Part shown: piece after piece, positions 23,001 to 34,509 of the stretch | Position numbering within the stretch: position 1 is the first letter of the stretch | Layout of the letters: every line of letters begins with the position of its first letter | Origin: Xestospongia bergquistia | Taxonomy: Eukaryota; Porifera; Demospongiae; Haplosclerida; Petrosiidae | Assembly: GCA_963965975.1 (NCBI GenBank) | Contig: OZ014411.1 | Coordinates: forward strand, 14,586,501-14,650,500 | Length of the DNA stretch: 64,000 nucleotides | Reading direction: 5' to 3' | Position numbers and translations under genes: made by a program | Notes under the pieces: model-generated | Told to the model about the DNA's origin: nothing | Seen by the model: the letters and a program-made list of their open reading frames with translations, nothing else | The model's database searches: none

Positions 23001-26000
23001 AATGGATTGTTCTTACCAATACAAGTATGGTTGTCATATTCAAGGAAATAGTTTTTCTTACAGGAACAATAATATGATCCAACAGTGTTGTTACAATAAT
23101 GATCACATCCTCCATTGTTAGTGTTACATTCATTGATATCTAGACAATGTACAATAGTTTATGACAATTATATAATATCTGTCTAATCATGTATGTAATC
23201 CTTTATAAAATGAACAAAGAAAGCTACAAATAACAGAGACCTTGTATCGCTTTTGCTATCAGAATTGAAGAACAATTATGTAAGTATGAAATTAATACAA
23301 TGATCTTTAAATGTACATATATTTGTGTATGTGTGCATTAACAAAATTATACAATATATATAACTAACCAGACTTACTTATGTGTAACATAGTGTTAATG
23401 AACTATTTTTATTTATGGTATCTTGTTTACTTACCTATGCAAGAAAAAGTATCAACTAGCTTGTATCCTGAATGACATTCACAATGATAATTTCCTACTT
23501 TGTTTATACATGTTTGCTGACATTCTCCATTGTTAATAGAACATTCATTGATATCTGTAAATATAAATTAATTAATTTATTACATTATCTTTATCATGAT
23601 TAATTATACTTTCATTATGTATCAAAACTGATATAGACAATGGACAATGGACATAATTATTATTGTTACCATAATTTGACATCTCAGTGAACATACCAAC
23701 ACAAGTTTTGTTGTCAACATGTATTGAATATCCATTCCAGCAGAAACACTGAAATCCTCCTTCTAGATTACGACATCTTTGACTACATCCAGTAGTGTTT
23801 CCATCACATTCATTAATATCTGTTGAATAATTATCATAATTTGATAATCCAAGAAAACAAAATTAGAAAACCATATCAACAATTTGATGTTAAAATATTT
23901 TAACAATACTTGTTGTGTAGTTATAATAAAAGTATGAATTTAATATCAATATAAATATTTATACAATTTAGAAATCTAAGAAGACTAAAACAATATATGT
24001 GAACAATTATTTTCTTGTAAAACAACAATCTAATTCATTTTAAGCTACAACTTCATATTTAAACCAATGCATGTACACTTCAGTTATACTGATTAATAAA
24101 AGATAGATACAATATGTTATTGTTATAAATTAATTTTTCTTACCATCACAAGTATGATTGTCCAAGTTAAGATTATATCCATGATTACAATGACAGTGAT
24201 AAGTACCCACATCATTAATACAAATTTGTTCACAACCTCCATTGTTGATAGTACATTCATTGATATCTATTAAATTATTAGTTCAACGTGTAAACCAATA
24301 TCAATTATTAATACCTGTACATGTCCTTTTATCATCACGTAACATATATCCTTGATGACAGGAGCAAATAAACGATCCATTGGTATTTGTACATATCTCC
24401 TCACATCCACCATTAGAGATAGAACATTCATTAATATCTAATATCAATAATAGTTGAATAAAGAATATCTAGTAATGTGTTATGCATAATCAGTTGTTAT
24501 TAATAAAAACTAATAATTATTGATATATCTCTAATGCACTCAATGGTTGTTTTTAATACATCTCAAGTCAATTTCAATTGTTTATTTTACCTTGTATGAT
24601 ATATACAGAACATCAGTGTCAGTTTTTGTCAACAATATAGAGTAGTTACAGACATATAAGCCTTAGACCTTTTTAAGTAATTATAGTTAACTTTATTAAT
24701 CATCAGTTAATTAATAGTATAAAGTGAAAGTCAATTGAATTAAAAATAATTTTATCAACTAGAAAAACCCTCTGAAGCCATAGATATCTAATGTTTCATG
24801 CTCAATATCTATACAAGGTTTTATCAGGTTATAAATGCCCATCAATACTTAGAACATGTCTACTGACTCTTTATCATACCTGGGAAGTGTTAATATTAAT
24901 ATATTCTTTTAAACTATAAGCAATAATCTCTTCACAATAAAACAATAATCAAATAACATAATGATTGCATTGGTTTGGCAAAATTTTTATTTGAAGACTA
25001 CTTTATTGTATGTTCAATTCATGTCACTTTTCCAGTTCCCAAGAATAGAAGACTCGATGTTAGAACTATGCTCATTAAAACCCAACATTTTTTGGAAAAA
25101 GTTGCCATCAAGTCTTTATCCTGACTGGATGAATACACTTGGCATTAGTGTATAGCTATTATTAGAGTTTATTGTAAACACTTAGACGTATATAAATATA
25201 GGACATGTATTTCATTGACATTTTTATCATTTTCAAAAATGATCAAAATATTTCAGCTGAGTCATTATGCTTGTGTTAGAATTATGGTTCAAAAATCAGT
25301 TAGACAATGGTTAGATTGTTTATACATCAGATATTGCATTTGGACTTCACCCTTAATTGTGCTCTGTTTTTTTGAAAACTCCTTAATACTCATTGTCTAA
25401 TCTAAACTATTGAAATAGATTGGATGTTTTAACTATGATGGTTACTTGGGTTGCATTTATGACTACAAAGGACATATTCCATTGAAAATAATCATAAACA
25501 TATGCTGTTATGATTACCAATTACTATGGAATTGACATTAGCAGAAAGGGCATTCATGTGTTTAGGAGGGCTGTTTCAATAAAAGCTTCATAATGATAGT
25601 CTTCATGGACATGTCAGGTAACTATTATAATCTCATAGCTTCTACATAGCACTTGGACTTCATCCTTAATTATGCTCTGTTTCTTGAAAAATCCTCAAAA
25701 CCCATTGTCTAATCTAAACTTTTGAAATAGATTGGATGTTTTAACTAACTGATGGTCACTTGGATTGCATTAATGCCTACAAAGGACATATATCACTTTG
25801 AGGTTATCATAGATGCCTGATATTTGCATGAAGGCTGTCATTATGAGGCTTCTATTGAAACAGCCCTCTTAAACACATGAATGTCCTATCTGCTAGGTCT
25901 TAGTATATAAACTGTCAATATCAATAGTAATTGACAATCATAACAGCTTATGTTCATGATTATTTCAAGCTCAGATAATAATAGCAATCTACTACATGAC

Positions 26001-26167
26001 TTATCAAATAGTATATACTAAATAAGGAAAACTGTGTAGTAAATATGTTTACTAATAATTCATCATGTATTACGTGCAACTCAAATAACTATATATATAT
26101 ATATATATATAATATATATATATGTATATATAATTATATATATATACATACATTACATATGTACATA

Positions 26168-26205
<38 letters not shown>

Positions 26206-29074
26206 GCAGGTATTGGTTCATTCATTAATCTGTGTGCACTCTGTATTTATTTTCTAAGTGTTCATTAGACATCAAAAACATCTCATCTCTTAGATCATCA
26301 ACACTAATGCACATTTGTTATCACAATATTACATTGAACATACAAAAATATAAAGTAATATATTGTCATGTAGGTAGTAGCAACTAGAAAACAAATCATT
26401 TTAATTAATTTATTAGAAATAGTTGCCATCAAGTCCATATTTTGACTGATGAAATACACTCGTTATTATTAGAGCTTATATTAGAAACTTAGACATACAT
26501 GAATGAATATAAAGTATCATGTATTTCATTGACATATTTATCAGTTTCAAAAGGAACAAAATATTTCTGCTGAGTCATTACACTTGTATTGGAATTAGAA
26601 TTCAAACTTCGTTAAACAGTGGTTGGATGGTTTACACATCAAATAGGGTACTTTGACTTCACCCTAAATTTGCTCTATTTCTTAAAAAATCTTCAAAACC
26701 CATTTTACAATTAATTGAGCTGTACTTCATATAGAATCCTTCAAACCCATTGTGTAATCTAAACAGTTGAAATAGACTGGCTGTTTAACTAAATAATGCC
26801 CACTTAGGCTGCATTTATGTCTACAAAGGACATATATCATTGGAAACAATTATGAATATATGCTGTTATAACTACCAATTTATTATGGAAGTGGACAGTT
26901 TATATAGTTCAACACTATGACCTAGCAGAAAAAGCATCGATGTGTTTAGAAGGGCTATTCAATAGAATCTCCATAGTGCAGCCCACATGCACATGTCAGG
27001 CTTCAACATTAACTCTCTTATCTAACTTGTTAGGTAATATCAAAGCTCAAAAAATAATCTACTACACGGCTTATCAAATATTATACTAATAAGGCAAACT
27101 GTATAGTAAATATGTTTACTAATAACTCATCATGTATTATGTGCAGGACAAATATTATAAAGGTTAAATCAATTGTTGTCTGTTTTTACAGACACACACA
27201 CACATATATATGATATTATGTTTATTTCTGAAGTATTCATTAGACATCTAAATCATTTCACTGTCTAGATCATCAGCACTAATGCACATCTGTTATCACA
27301 ATATTACATCAAATATCATCAAAAATAATAACATAACCACAAACTATTAGTAGCAACTTAAACAAAATTAGCAACCACTAGAAGAAAAAACCTGTACAGT
27401 AACATTTTAATCTTCAATGTAAGAAGTGTTTAAATATTTTTTGAATATTCAATAAGAGATTTATCTTACCTTGGTCACAGTAACTTCCAATCCATCCTTG
27501 AAAGCAGTTACATGTGAAAGTATTGTTAATAATTTCACATATCCCATGCACACAAGATGAATTACACTCTATAATAGCACCTATATCATATAGAGATAAA
27601 TAACATTGAAGTTATGTTCATTTCTAATTATATGTGCTTAATATACCTTTATTGATGGGCATCAACATCATACCAACAGGGAATCCATATCCAGCTACTG
27701 GTTTAGACTGAAAACCATATAGTAAAACAGACAGTGTACCATTGCTTGTGTGTACTACTGTACGTCTAGGATTGCTTGTTGTCACTGTCTTAGCTCCATA
27801 TCCTACAATGTCCATAGATGAGTTCAATATAGCAACCCAATTGGTAAGTGGTACTCCATCTAATAATATGGCATCTTGAGAAAAATTCTCGGGATTTGTT
27901 GTGACACTGATACCAATAAAATCCATATTGATAATAGGAAAGTCATATCTACTAGAATACTGTTCTATAGGTGGTACTAGTATCATTATAGGATCTCCAA
28001 AGTTATTATCTAATGAGCCACCAGTAGCAAATAGTACAACAATAATTGGTTTGTTTGCTTGAATGTGACAATACTGGGAAGAATTGAAAAACAAAGTGTA
28101 ATTTCCTCCTTTACTATTAATAATAACAACATTAGTTGTTGATCCATTACATGATATAGTTATTGTAGTATTATCTTGTGATGTCACTAGTTTTGTATAC
28201 TGTCCACTTTGTCTATGTTCAAAAGGTACTAGTAGAAACTGTTTACCCCAAGTTATTGTTGGTGGAATCTGTTGTGTCATATGTTCACAATAATCGACTC
28301 CAAGTGGTACTTGACCACATTCATGTCCACTGATGACAGTCAATGGTTTATTAGAGACAATGTGAGTTCCTGTAAGATCAATTAATGATGCATCGAAATA
28401 AAGAGTTTGTCCTTGATGAAGAACAACGTGATGAGGAGTACCTTTAGAAACATTTACAAGTTGATCTGTAGATGATTGAGTATCTGAAGGAAGAGACACA
28501 GCTTCTGATGGAGTGATGATAATATTAGTGTCATTTTCACATCCAGCAAGTAGTACTTGACTTGATCCGAAAACACTTGTTGCAGCTACTGCATAGTATT
28601 CATATTTATTGATATTATAATCATGACAAGGTAAGACAAGATATTCTCCACGGCTTCCTGAAAGCCAATTAAATGCACTCATAGCAATTGGTTGATCACT
28701 ACTAACATGAATATTTCTGTTACGATTATCATAAGTACTAGATTCAGAAACCACATTGCTGCCAGAGAGAGTGACAATTGGAGCATTATTTGGTGATAAT
28801 ATTGATCTGTTTAAAGTAGTCTCAGGTGTTGTGATTTTTACAGACACATTAATACTGGTAGTAGATATGGTCAGTGCTAACAGACCGTTTGTACTCCCAG
28901 CATTTTTCAACAATCCAAAGTAGAATTCAGTGCCATAATTATTGATGTTAGTTCCAGTACATCTTGGTACTGTTAGAAAATACATAACTATACAACAATA
29001 TTAACTCATTATGACATACCTACAACAAGAACCAGGAGTGATATGAACATCACTACAATCCGTGACATTGTCAT
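19414..29074 (-). CDS. IgGFc-binding-domain / multi-EGF single-pass receptor, 20 exons
   Basis: My gene model reads 29074-29020, 28969-27647, 27568-27470, 24437-24315, 24266-24144, 23819-23697, 23554-23435, 23139-23017, 22901-22779, 22731-22609, 22403-22284, 22159-22037, 21059-20937, 20849-20727, 20677-20555, 20490-20368, 20289-20167, 20085-20012, 19955-19892 and 19781-19414. These sum to 3,699 bases, or 1,232 codons plus stop, with GT-AG at every intron. Exon 1 gives a signal peptide ([18 protein letters not shown]). Then come an IgGFc-binding domain, a short EGF, 14 EGF modules, a juxtamembrane spacer, one transmembrane helix ([20 protein letters not shown]) and a tail of about 110 residues. 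Phase-1 symmetric EGF exons explain the module duplication. It is probably a cell-surface recognition or adhesion protein; the ligand is unknown. Exon borders are read by eye. Confidence 0.85.
20167..22731 (-). CDS. EGF modules 7-14: B-C-D-E then A-B-C-D
   Basis: The modules continue in the same order: B (22609-22731), C-like (22284-22403, [11 protein letters not shown]), D (22037-22159), E (20937-21059), A (20727-20849), B (20555-20677), C (20368-20490) and D (20167-20289, starting DVNEC). The series ends without E, and the next exon is the juxtamembrane spacer. Modules of the same type are more alike than neighbouring modules. This shows that blocks of five exons, not single exons, were duplicated. 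Confidence 0.88.
22779..24437 (-). CDS. EGF modules 1-6: first A-B-C-D-E unit and the start of the second
   Basis: The exons encode, in order: type A ([19 protein letters not shown]), type B ([18 protein letters not shown]), type C ([19 protein letters not shown]), type D ([20 protein letters not shown]) and type E ([20 protein letters not shown]). A second type A follows (22779-22901). All begin DINEC, the calcium-binding EGF signature. All keep C-x-N/D-x4-F/Y-x-C-x-C, the Asp/Asn hydroxylation consensus. Exons are 123 bases except type D here (120). Confidence 0.88.
25497..25960. repeat. Inverted repeat in the receptor intron
   Basis: About 25497-25595 (TATGCTGTTATGATT, ATTCATGTGTTTAGGAGGGC, TGTTTCAATAAAAGCTTC) reappears reverse-complemented at about 25840-25960. 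Arms are roughly 100-120 bp with some mismatches around a spacer of about 245 bp. A further direct copy of the arm lies at about 26866-26985. It could be a foldback element. Confidence 0.65.
26087..26205. repeat. TA-rich dinucleotide tract
   Basis: Nearly pure alternating T and A, broken by a short ACATACATTACATATGTACA-like centre. Confidence 0.85.
27647..28969 (-). CDS. Exon 2: IgGFc-binding domain
   Basis: One 441-codon exon holds the whole ligand-type domain. It opens PRCTGTN...GTEFYFG and shows [53 protein letters not shown], the GQTLYF block and [39 protein letters not shown] follows, then a second half ending [12 protein letters not shown]. This order matches the IgGFc-binding N-terminal domain known from FCGBP and many invertebrate surface proteins. 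Several N-x-S/T sites fit an extracellular location. A truncated copy lies at 60457-61263. That the domain binds IgG here is not implied; sponges lack IgG. Confidence 0.85.
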
Positions 29075-29155
29075 GAAGTTAGTCGCACTAGTAATCTGTG
29101 GACGAGATTTTAATAGCAACAAAATTAATAATTAATTAACATAGTCTTCCGTTTA

Positions 29156-29163
29156 CCACGCCC
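29156..29163 (-). promoter_or_regulatory. GGGCGTGG box upstream of the receptor start
   Basis: On the minus strand GGGCGTGG lies about 82 bases before the ATG. The same word precedes the POT-like gene start by about 35 bases. It fits a KLF/Sp-type site, but a chance match is possible. Confidence 0.3.
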
Positions 29164-29364
29164 AGTATGTAACCAACGAACGTCCCAGTGTCGCTTTTGA
29201 AGTCTATCCTAATTTCTTGGAGAGGGAAACGTCTGGAGATTCCGTTATTTAAAAGTTACACTTGCACGGATCTGTGTATGGCCAATTAAAATGATTATTT
29301 GAACATTTACCAATATCTATTAAATTATTATTTCAACATATAAAACAAAATCTGTTATTAATAC

Positions 29365-29487
29365 CTGTACGTGTCCTTATATCGTGATGCAATACATTTC
29401 CTTGATAACAGGAGCAGATAAATGATTCATTGGTATTTGTACATATTTCCTGACATCCACCATTAGAGATAGAATTCTCATTGATAT
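29365..29487 (-). pseudogene. Type A EGF exon relic
   Basis: A 123-base exon-like unit with AG and GT borders reading [19 protein letters not shown]. The first Cys is replaced by Asn and the last by Arg, so the disulfide set is broken. It lies upstream of the receptor's first exon. Confidence 0.75.
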
Positions 29488-29607
29488 CTAATGACATAAT
29501 TATAATCAATTTACAATGATCTCATTTCATCAATAATGTACACATCAAAATAATTGCATACACTCCATTTACTTTTCAAAATGAAACTATCAATGGATGT
29601 TTCTTAC

Positions 29608-29615
29608 CAATACAA

Positions 29616-29671
<56 letters not shown>

Positions 29672-29752
29672 TTGTCATACAAAAGTATGATACAACAGTG
29701 TTGTTGCAATAATGATGACATCCTCCATTGTTAGTGTTATATTCATTGATAT
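29608..29752 (-). pseudogene. Type E EGF exon relic split by a TA tract
   Basis: The two ends match type E exons (ACATCATTATTGCAACAACA on the minus strand and the TTGTATTGGTAAG end). A TA run of about 50 bases (29616-29669) interrupts the middle. Confidence 0.7.
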
Positions 29753-29899
29753 CTAGTGTCAATGTTTGATACAACAGTATAAAACAACAATGTAATATCT
29801 GGTGAATAATTTATGTTGGTATTTATAAAATAAACAAAGAAATCTAAAATACGTCCTGACACTTTTTTATCTGTTATTATCTTTTACAATTTTGTTACA

Positions 29900-29904
<5 letters not shown>

Positions 29905-29934
<30 letters not shown>
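29905..29934. repeat. CA dinucleotide tract
   Basis: About 15 uninterrupted CA units, a simple microsatellite between two EGF relics. Confidence 0.85.
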
Positions 29935-29936
<2 letters not shown>

Positions 29937-30025
29937 TGAATATGTTCAAATAGTCCAACCTTATAGATAATAACTTATAGTGAAATATAACTTAACTGTT
30001 TATGTTGGTAGTGTTTTATACTCAC

Positions 30026-30149
30026 CTACATAGGAATATGATCAACTGCTAGCTTGTATCCTAAATAACATATACAATGATAATTTCCTACTTTAGTTAT
30101 ACATATTTTTGCTGACATTCTTTATTTTTAATAGAACATTCATTGATAT
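30026..30149 (-). pseudogene. Type D EGF exon relic
   Basis: It matches type D exons over its full length but is 124 bases long (a frame change) and has lost several cysteines. Confidence 0.65.
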
Positions 30150-30271
30150 GATTAATTTATTACATCATCTTCATCATGATAAATTATACTTTCATTATAT
30201 ATCATACTGATATAAAATAAGGAATATTATTATAAAGATATTGTTATTATTATTCATTACTTTTGTTGTAC

Positions 30272-30391
30272 CATCACAAGTTAAGTATGATTGTTCAAAT
30301 TAATTCTATATCCATATCTACAGTCACAGTGATAAGTACCCACATCAAATCTGTTCACAACATCCATTGTTGATAGTACATTCATTGATAT
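30272..30391 (-). pseudogene. Type B EGF exon relic (unit A)
   Basis: It resembles type B exons, with the ATCAATGAATGTAC start and TAAGTACCCAC-like middle. A small insertion and a deletion break the frame. The sister copy is at 42549-42677. Confidence 0.7.
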
Positions 30392-30439
30392 CTATTAAAT
30401 TATTATTTTGACATATAAATCAATATCTGCTTTTAATAC

Positions 30440-30562
30440 CTGTACATGTTCTTTTATCATCACATAACATATATCCTTGATGATAGGAGCAAATAAATGA
30501 TTTATAGGTATTTGTACATATTTCCTCACATCCACCATTAGAAATAGAACATTTGTTGATAT
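30440..30562 (-). pseudogene. Type A EGF exon relic (unit A)
   Basis: The frame is open and reads [19 protein letters not shown], but one cysteine of the C-x-C pair is Tyr (ICSYHQGYMLC) and an extra Cys has appeared. The sister copy at 42726-42848 shares the Cys-to-Tyr change. Confidence 0.75.
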
Positions 30563-30807
30563 CTAATTGCAATGTTGAATAGAATAGAGAATAGAGGATA
30601 CACAACAATGGATCATGCAAATTCAAGTATATTATTTTTAAAAATAACACTGATGAATTTCTAATGTATTTAATGTTCCTTTTCAAATCAAATAGTTTGT
30701 TTTGCTTTGTAAAATATATGCATGTTGTGTATTTACAGTTAATTGACTATTATTACTATTATGTTATCATGTGATAACCTTTGTGCTCTAATTTTGCATT
30801 GTAAGAC

Positions 30808-30808
<1 letters not shown>

Positions 30809-30833
<25 letters not shown>
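30809..30833. repeat. CT dinucleotide tract
   Basis: About 12 CT units; the sister tract in unit B (43081-43095) is shorter. Confidence 0.85.
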
Positions 30834-30838
<5 letters not shown>

Positions 30839-31677
30839 CTCATTGATTTTATTGTAAGAATTGTGAATAAAGGGAATATAACATTCAAAGGGAGGATCTG
30901 GTGCTAAATACATTACATTATAGAACATCTGTGGTAATATGTTTTAAGTTTTTACTTGCTGCTGGAATATCAGTCCAAGGTCTTAAATAACAAGTTGCTC
31001 TTTACTTTGCTATAATGTTATTTACATATAAAATAACTTTCTAACTTCTTTTTAAATAAATACTTCACATTTAAGTTGTAGTGATATGGATAAATTAATA
31101 ATAGATAAGAAATAAAAATATAGAAAATATTATCATTTATTTGTTTTCCATCATCAACTCACTAAGATTAATGTTTGAGTATGTCTAGACCACTTGAGTT
31201 AAACAAGAAAAGCTTATCAGAATCAGCTGTTGTAAAAGTCCAAAAGATATAATAATTCCAATACATATATTTATAAAAGTGACAATCATTCAGTAACTGT
31301 TCTGAACCCTTTTTAATATAGAGTGGAGATGTAGCATATCATGTCTTATTATCCAATCCGGCGTTTGTAATATATAGAGGTATGGATTACATCTTGTTTT
31401 AATAGGTTAACTAGAAAATTATTGGTGTTCCTTTCAACATTATATTTAATGATTATGTTAATATGAGTGATATTAATACATATCAACTATTATTATATAG
31501 CTATATGTCTAATATGTACAGTTGAGTAAAGAGGTAGAGTCTTGGGAGGACAGTTAGTGGTACTATAATTACAATGTGTACATTCGTTACAAATCCTTTT
31601 ATTTTATCACTCCAAAGAATCTATAAATGTTCGGTAATGTGTGGCTTTTGATCCTTCTCGTCTTTTCCATTCCCAAT

Positions 31678-31726
31678 AGTCTTGCATTGCCAGCCCGAAA
31701 GAGGGAAGGGCTGGCAACGTGAGACT
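31678..31726. repeat. Hairpin with 19-base arms
   Basis: The left arm AGTCTTGCATTGCCAGCCC pairs with GGGCTGGCAACGTGAGACT at 16 of 19 positions around an 11-base loop. It is present at 43941-43989 in unit B. It may be a transposon end or foldback relic. Confidence 0.75.
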
Positions 31727-31973
31727 GTTGGATAAACCAGTCTTTTTACTAATTAATTAAATGAAAAATGTGATTTGAAAAATCAACTAACAACACTACA
31801 TACAAAATTATTACAAATACATCCTGGTACATTTAATTCACAAACAATTGACAAATTAGAACATATTCTTTAACAGGTACAATTTGTTGATGTACTTGAC
31901 CTTCAATTAAGCAATCTATTCCATATAGAAAATTACACTATGAAATATTTACTGAGTACCAACATTGACTAAC

Positions 31974-32097
31974 CTCCACAGACAGTACAACCACATGTGT
32001 CATTTATACACTGTGAGCAGTTATTAAATAGTGGGGTACATGTAGGACAGGAACATTGATCAGGACACACACTTCTGTTACTAGATTCATCCACAAT
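31974..32097 (-). pseudogene. Cys-rich exon of an unrecognised extracellular protein
   Basis: With AG and GT borders on the minus strand it reads VDESSNRSVCPDQCSCPTCT then LFNNCSQCINDTCGCTVCG. That is ten cysteines in about 40 residues, with C-x2-C and C-x3-C spacing. I do not recognise the domain; it could be a small disulfide-rich extracellular module. The unit B copy (44238-44360) has a one-base deletion and a Cys-to-Tyr change, so at least that copy is dead. No neighbouring exons could be joined with confidence. Confidence 0.45.
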
Positions 32098-32594
32098 CTA
32101 GGAAGATATATGATCATACAATGTAATTATATGTGCCTCAATTAATGCATTAAATAACAACAAGTGCTATAAAAATGAATTTAAAATAAGCACTTGCTTG
32201 TCTTGCATAACCTGGTTTTCATGAGGGTGAGCAGATAACTGGTTAATTCATTCTTTGAATGGAATGTGTATCAACACAAGTAGCTACATGGTTTAAATAT
32301 ACAGTACATGTATAGTGCATAATTCTATTAAGATTAAGGAGGTAATGTACACTACAAACAAACCTGCTAGAGTATTAGTAGAACATACTACATTGTTCTG
32401 TTACATCAGTCCCATTGACTATGAAATTAGTTTAATATTGTCAATAGTTGTCAAATAACACTTTGAGCATCAGGAAAATTACAACAATTTTGCTAATCAC
32501 AAAAAAACTTTAAGGATAATATATTGATGGCTATATAGGAGGAAATGAACTTGATATAAATAAACAATAATTGATTTGATTATAAAAGGATTTT

Positions 32595-32807
32595 TCAGAC
32601 TTTATGTTTGTCTGGACAACAAATACCAAAAGTCAACAAACAAAACCAAGCTATATATACAATACAACAACCAATCAAAATAGATCTGAGGAATCCATAG
32701 CAACAGCTATTGAGGTAGCATGAATAGAGTCCTTGACAGATCACAATTTGTTGAAGTAAGCAAAGTTCTTTCAATCTTCTATCCAAAGATCTCATCAGCA
32801 GATACAC
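32595..32807 (-). CDS. Conserved small ORF with one membrane segment, unrecognised
   Basis: The frame is 70 codons and is kept in both units (44857-45069) with one amino-acid change (Thr to Ile in the membrane segment). It reads a basic start (RSLDRRLKELC), then CQGLYSCYLNSCCYGFL and a hydrophobic stretch (ILIGCCIVYIAWFCLL), ending CCPDKHKV. It may be an exon of a membrane protein or a chance frame protected by recent duplication. No splice partner or Kozak context is convincing, so I give it low weight. Confidence 0.25.
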   Translation of the reverse strand: MYLLMRSLDRRLKELCLLQQIVICQGLYSCYLNSCCYGFLRSILIGCCIVYIAWFCLLTFGICCPDKHKV

Positions 32808-33360
32808 AAGTCCTAGATTACTATTCAGCCAGAGGTAGCCATGCCTATGCCTATATACCTTTCTTTCTTTCTAATAATTGTTGAAAAGTCTTAAGCAGAA
32901 GGATAATAGACATACAACTACTTGTGATGTTGTGACCAGAAGAAATATGTTGAGCATGATCACAACATGACAGTATTAATATTAGGGTATATTTGGATAT
33001 TGTGGAGTGTCATAAGGATTATCTATACATTGTATCTCTTGAACATCATCATCATATCTAATTCCTTTCATAATAATAATTGATACATATGATTAGAACA
33101 CAATGAAAAAGTCAATCTCATCAAAAGAGCTTTATTGTAGACAATAAATTTACTACATTGTGGTATATGGTTTTCTAAACGTTTTCCCCACTACTTAAAA
33201 AACTCACCAGTATTAACTTAGTACTGTTTGATAACTATATAATCATCAGCACCATAGCAGTATCCAGCCCAACCACACCTCTGTTAGGACAACACCCTCA
33301 TGTATCTCTTTGGAGTATGCCTTTTAACTTTATCAATAATTAAATACTTAGCTGCTTGAT

Positions 33361-33397
33361 ATAGTAAACTATTAGCTTGCTGCTAATAGTTTACTAT
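33361..33397. repeat. Perfect palindrome with 16-base arms
   Basis: ATAGTAAACTATTAGC, a 5-base loop TTGCT, then the exact complement. In unit B (about 45622-45660) one arm base has changed. Confidence 0.85.
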
Positions 33398-34509
33398 TTT
33401 TATTCTTTCCTCTATAAATAACTCACATGATTCTTCCAATACTGGTCAAAGTGTTGAGTTTGTACCCAAATTGTAACCATGTAATAAACAAGAAGGTAGG
33501 ACAATTACATTTGCTCTAATTTCTGAAGATGGTGGTGTTTCCTTCATTTGACTCCACCCCCTTGAAGTACATATATTGTTCAATATTATATGTAGAGTGA
33601 GGAGACTGATACTAAATCTACTCCTGGGAACTTTATGAGACTGCAAGAGTTGGTGAATGAAGACAATCAAAGCCCAAAATAGTGGTACATTTATATTATC
33701 AGTTGGATCAACATCTCAAATACTCTGCCTGCCTGTCTATCTGTCTCTCCCCTTGCTGACTGACAGAAAGACATCATTCAACCATTTCAAGTTTATATTA
33801 CAGTTATAGATAGAGTGTAGATTGAGGGTATGTGTTAACACATATTAATATATAATAGCTTCTATTATAAATATCTAAGGTTAAACATATGTTAGGTAGA
33901 GTCCTGAGGTCCAAAATAACATTAAAAGGAACACCTGTATTAATAATCTATGTGATCTCCTTCTCCTTGAAAGAATATGGGGGACATGTTTTGATGAAGA
34001 AAGAAAGTCGCCATTATGAGTCCATTTGATGGCATATGGAGAGTTGCTATGTCATGAAGATGCTCCACCCCCTGATGAAATTAGATGCTCTATTACTCCT
34101 GGTCCGTATATGCACTCGTCTGTTAAATTTCTGACCATCGTTGCTATTTTCAAAGATCACTACTGTCACTTGGTAAAGTACATAATATTATCATTGATAA
34201 AAAGCAATAGTGTGTATTGATATTAAAATGTAAAAGTTTATGTATTATAAGTAAACACTGTTGAAGTACTATAATATAATAGAGACAACTTACTTCTTAA
34301 TTAATCCTAACTCTATTTAAAAAAATATAGTGATGAAATAGAGTATAAAAGGATGTTATAGAGTTGATATTCTAATGACATTATAGTTAAAACATACTAA
34401 ACGTACATCTGTGTTGTCATTGTTCTTAAGGAGATTTCAATCACCAGAACTCAAGGAGGCTATTTCTTGAATCTTACAATGAGAGAGAGAAATGTTTGAT
34501 GTATTGTTT

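Larger units (their letters stand above)
24438..27469. other. Large intron of the receptor gene with internal repeats
   Basis: The 3.0-kb intron between the short EGF exon and the first type A EGF exon carries related direct repeats at 25090-25620, 25640-25810 and 26418-26998. Shared words include TTGCCATCAAGTC, GACTACAAAGGACATAT and GGACATGTCAGG-like ends. It also has an inverted repeat and TA tracts. The frames 24961-25155 and 25215-25400 lie in this repeat and are not coding. Confidence 0.7.

Noticed and set aside
24961..25400. Two 61-64 codon plus frames inside the receptor intron
   Set aside because: They lie in intronic direct repeats, and the other copies of the repeat do not keep the frames.
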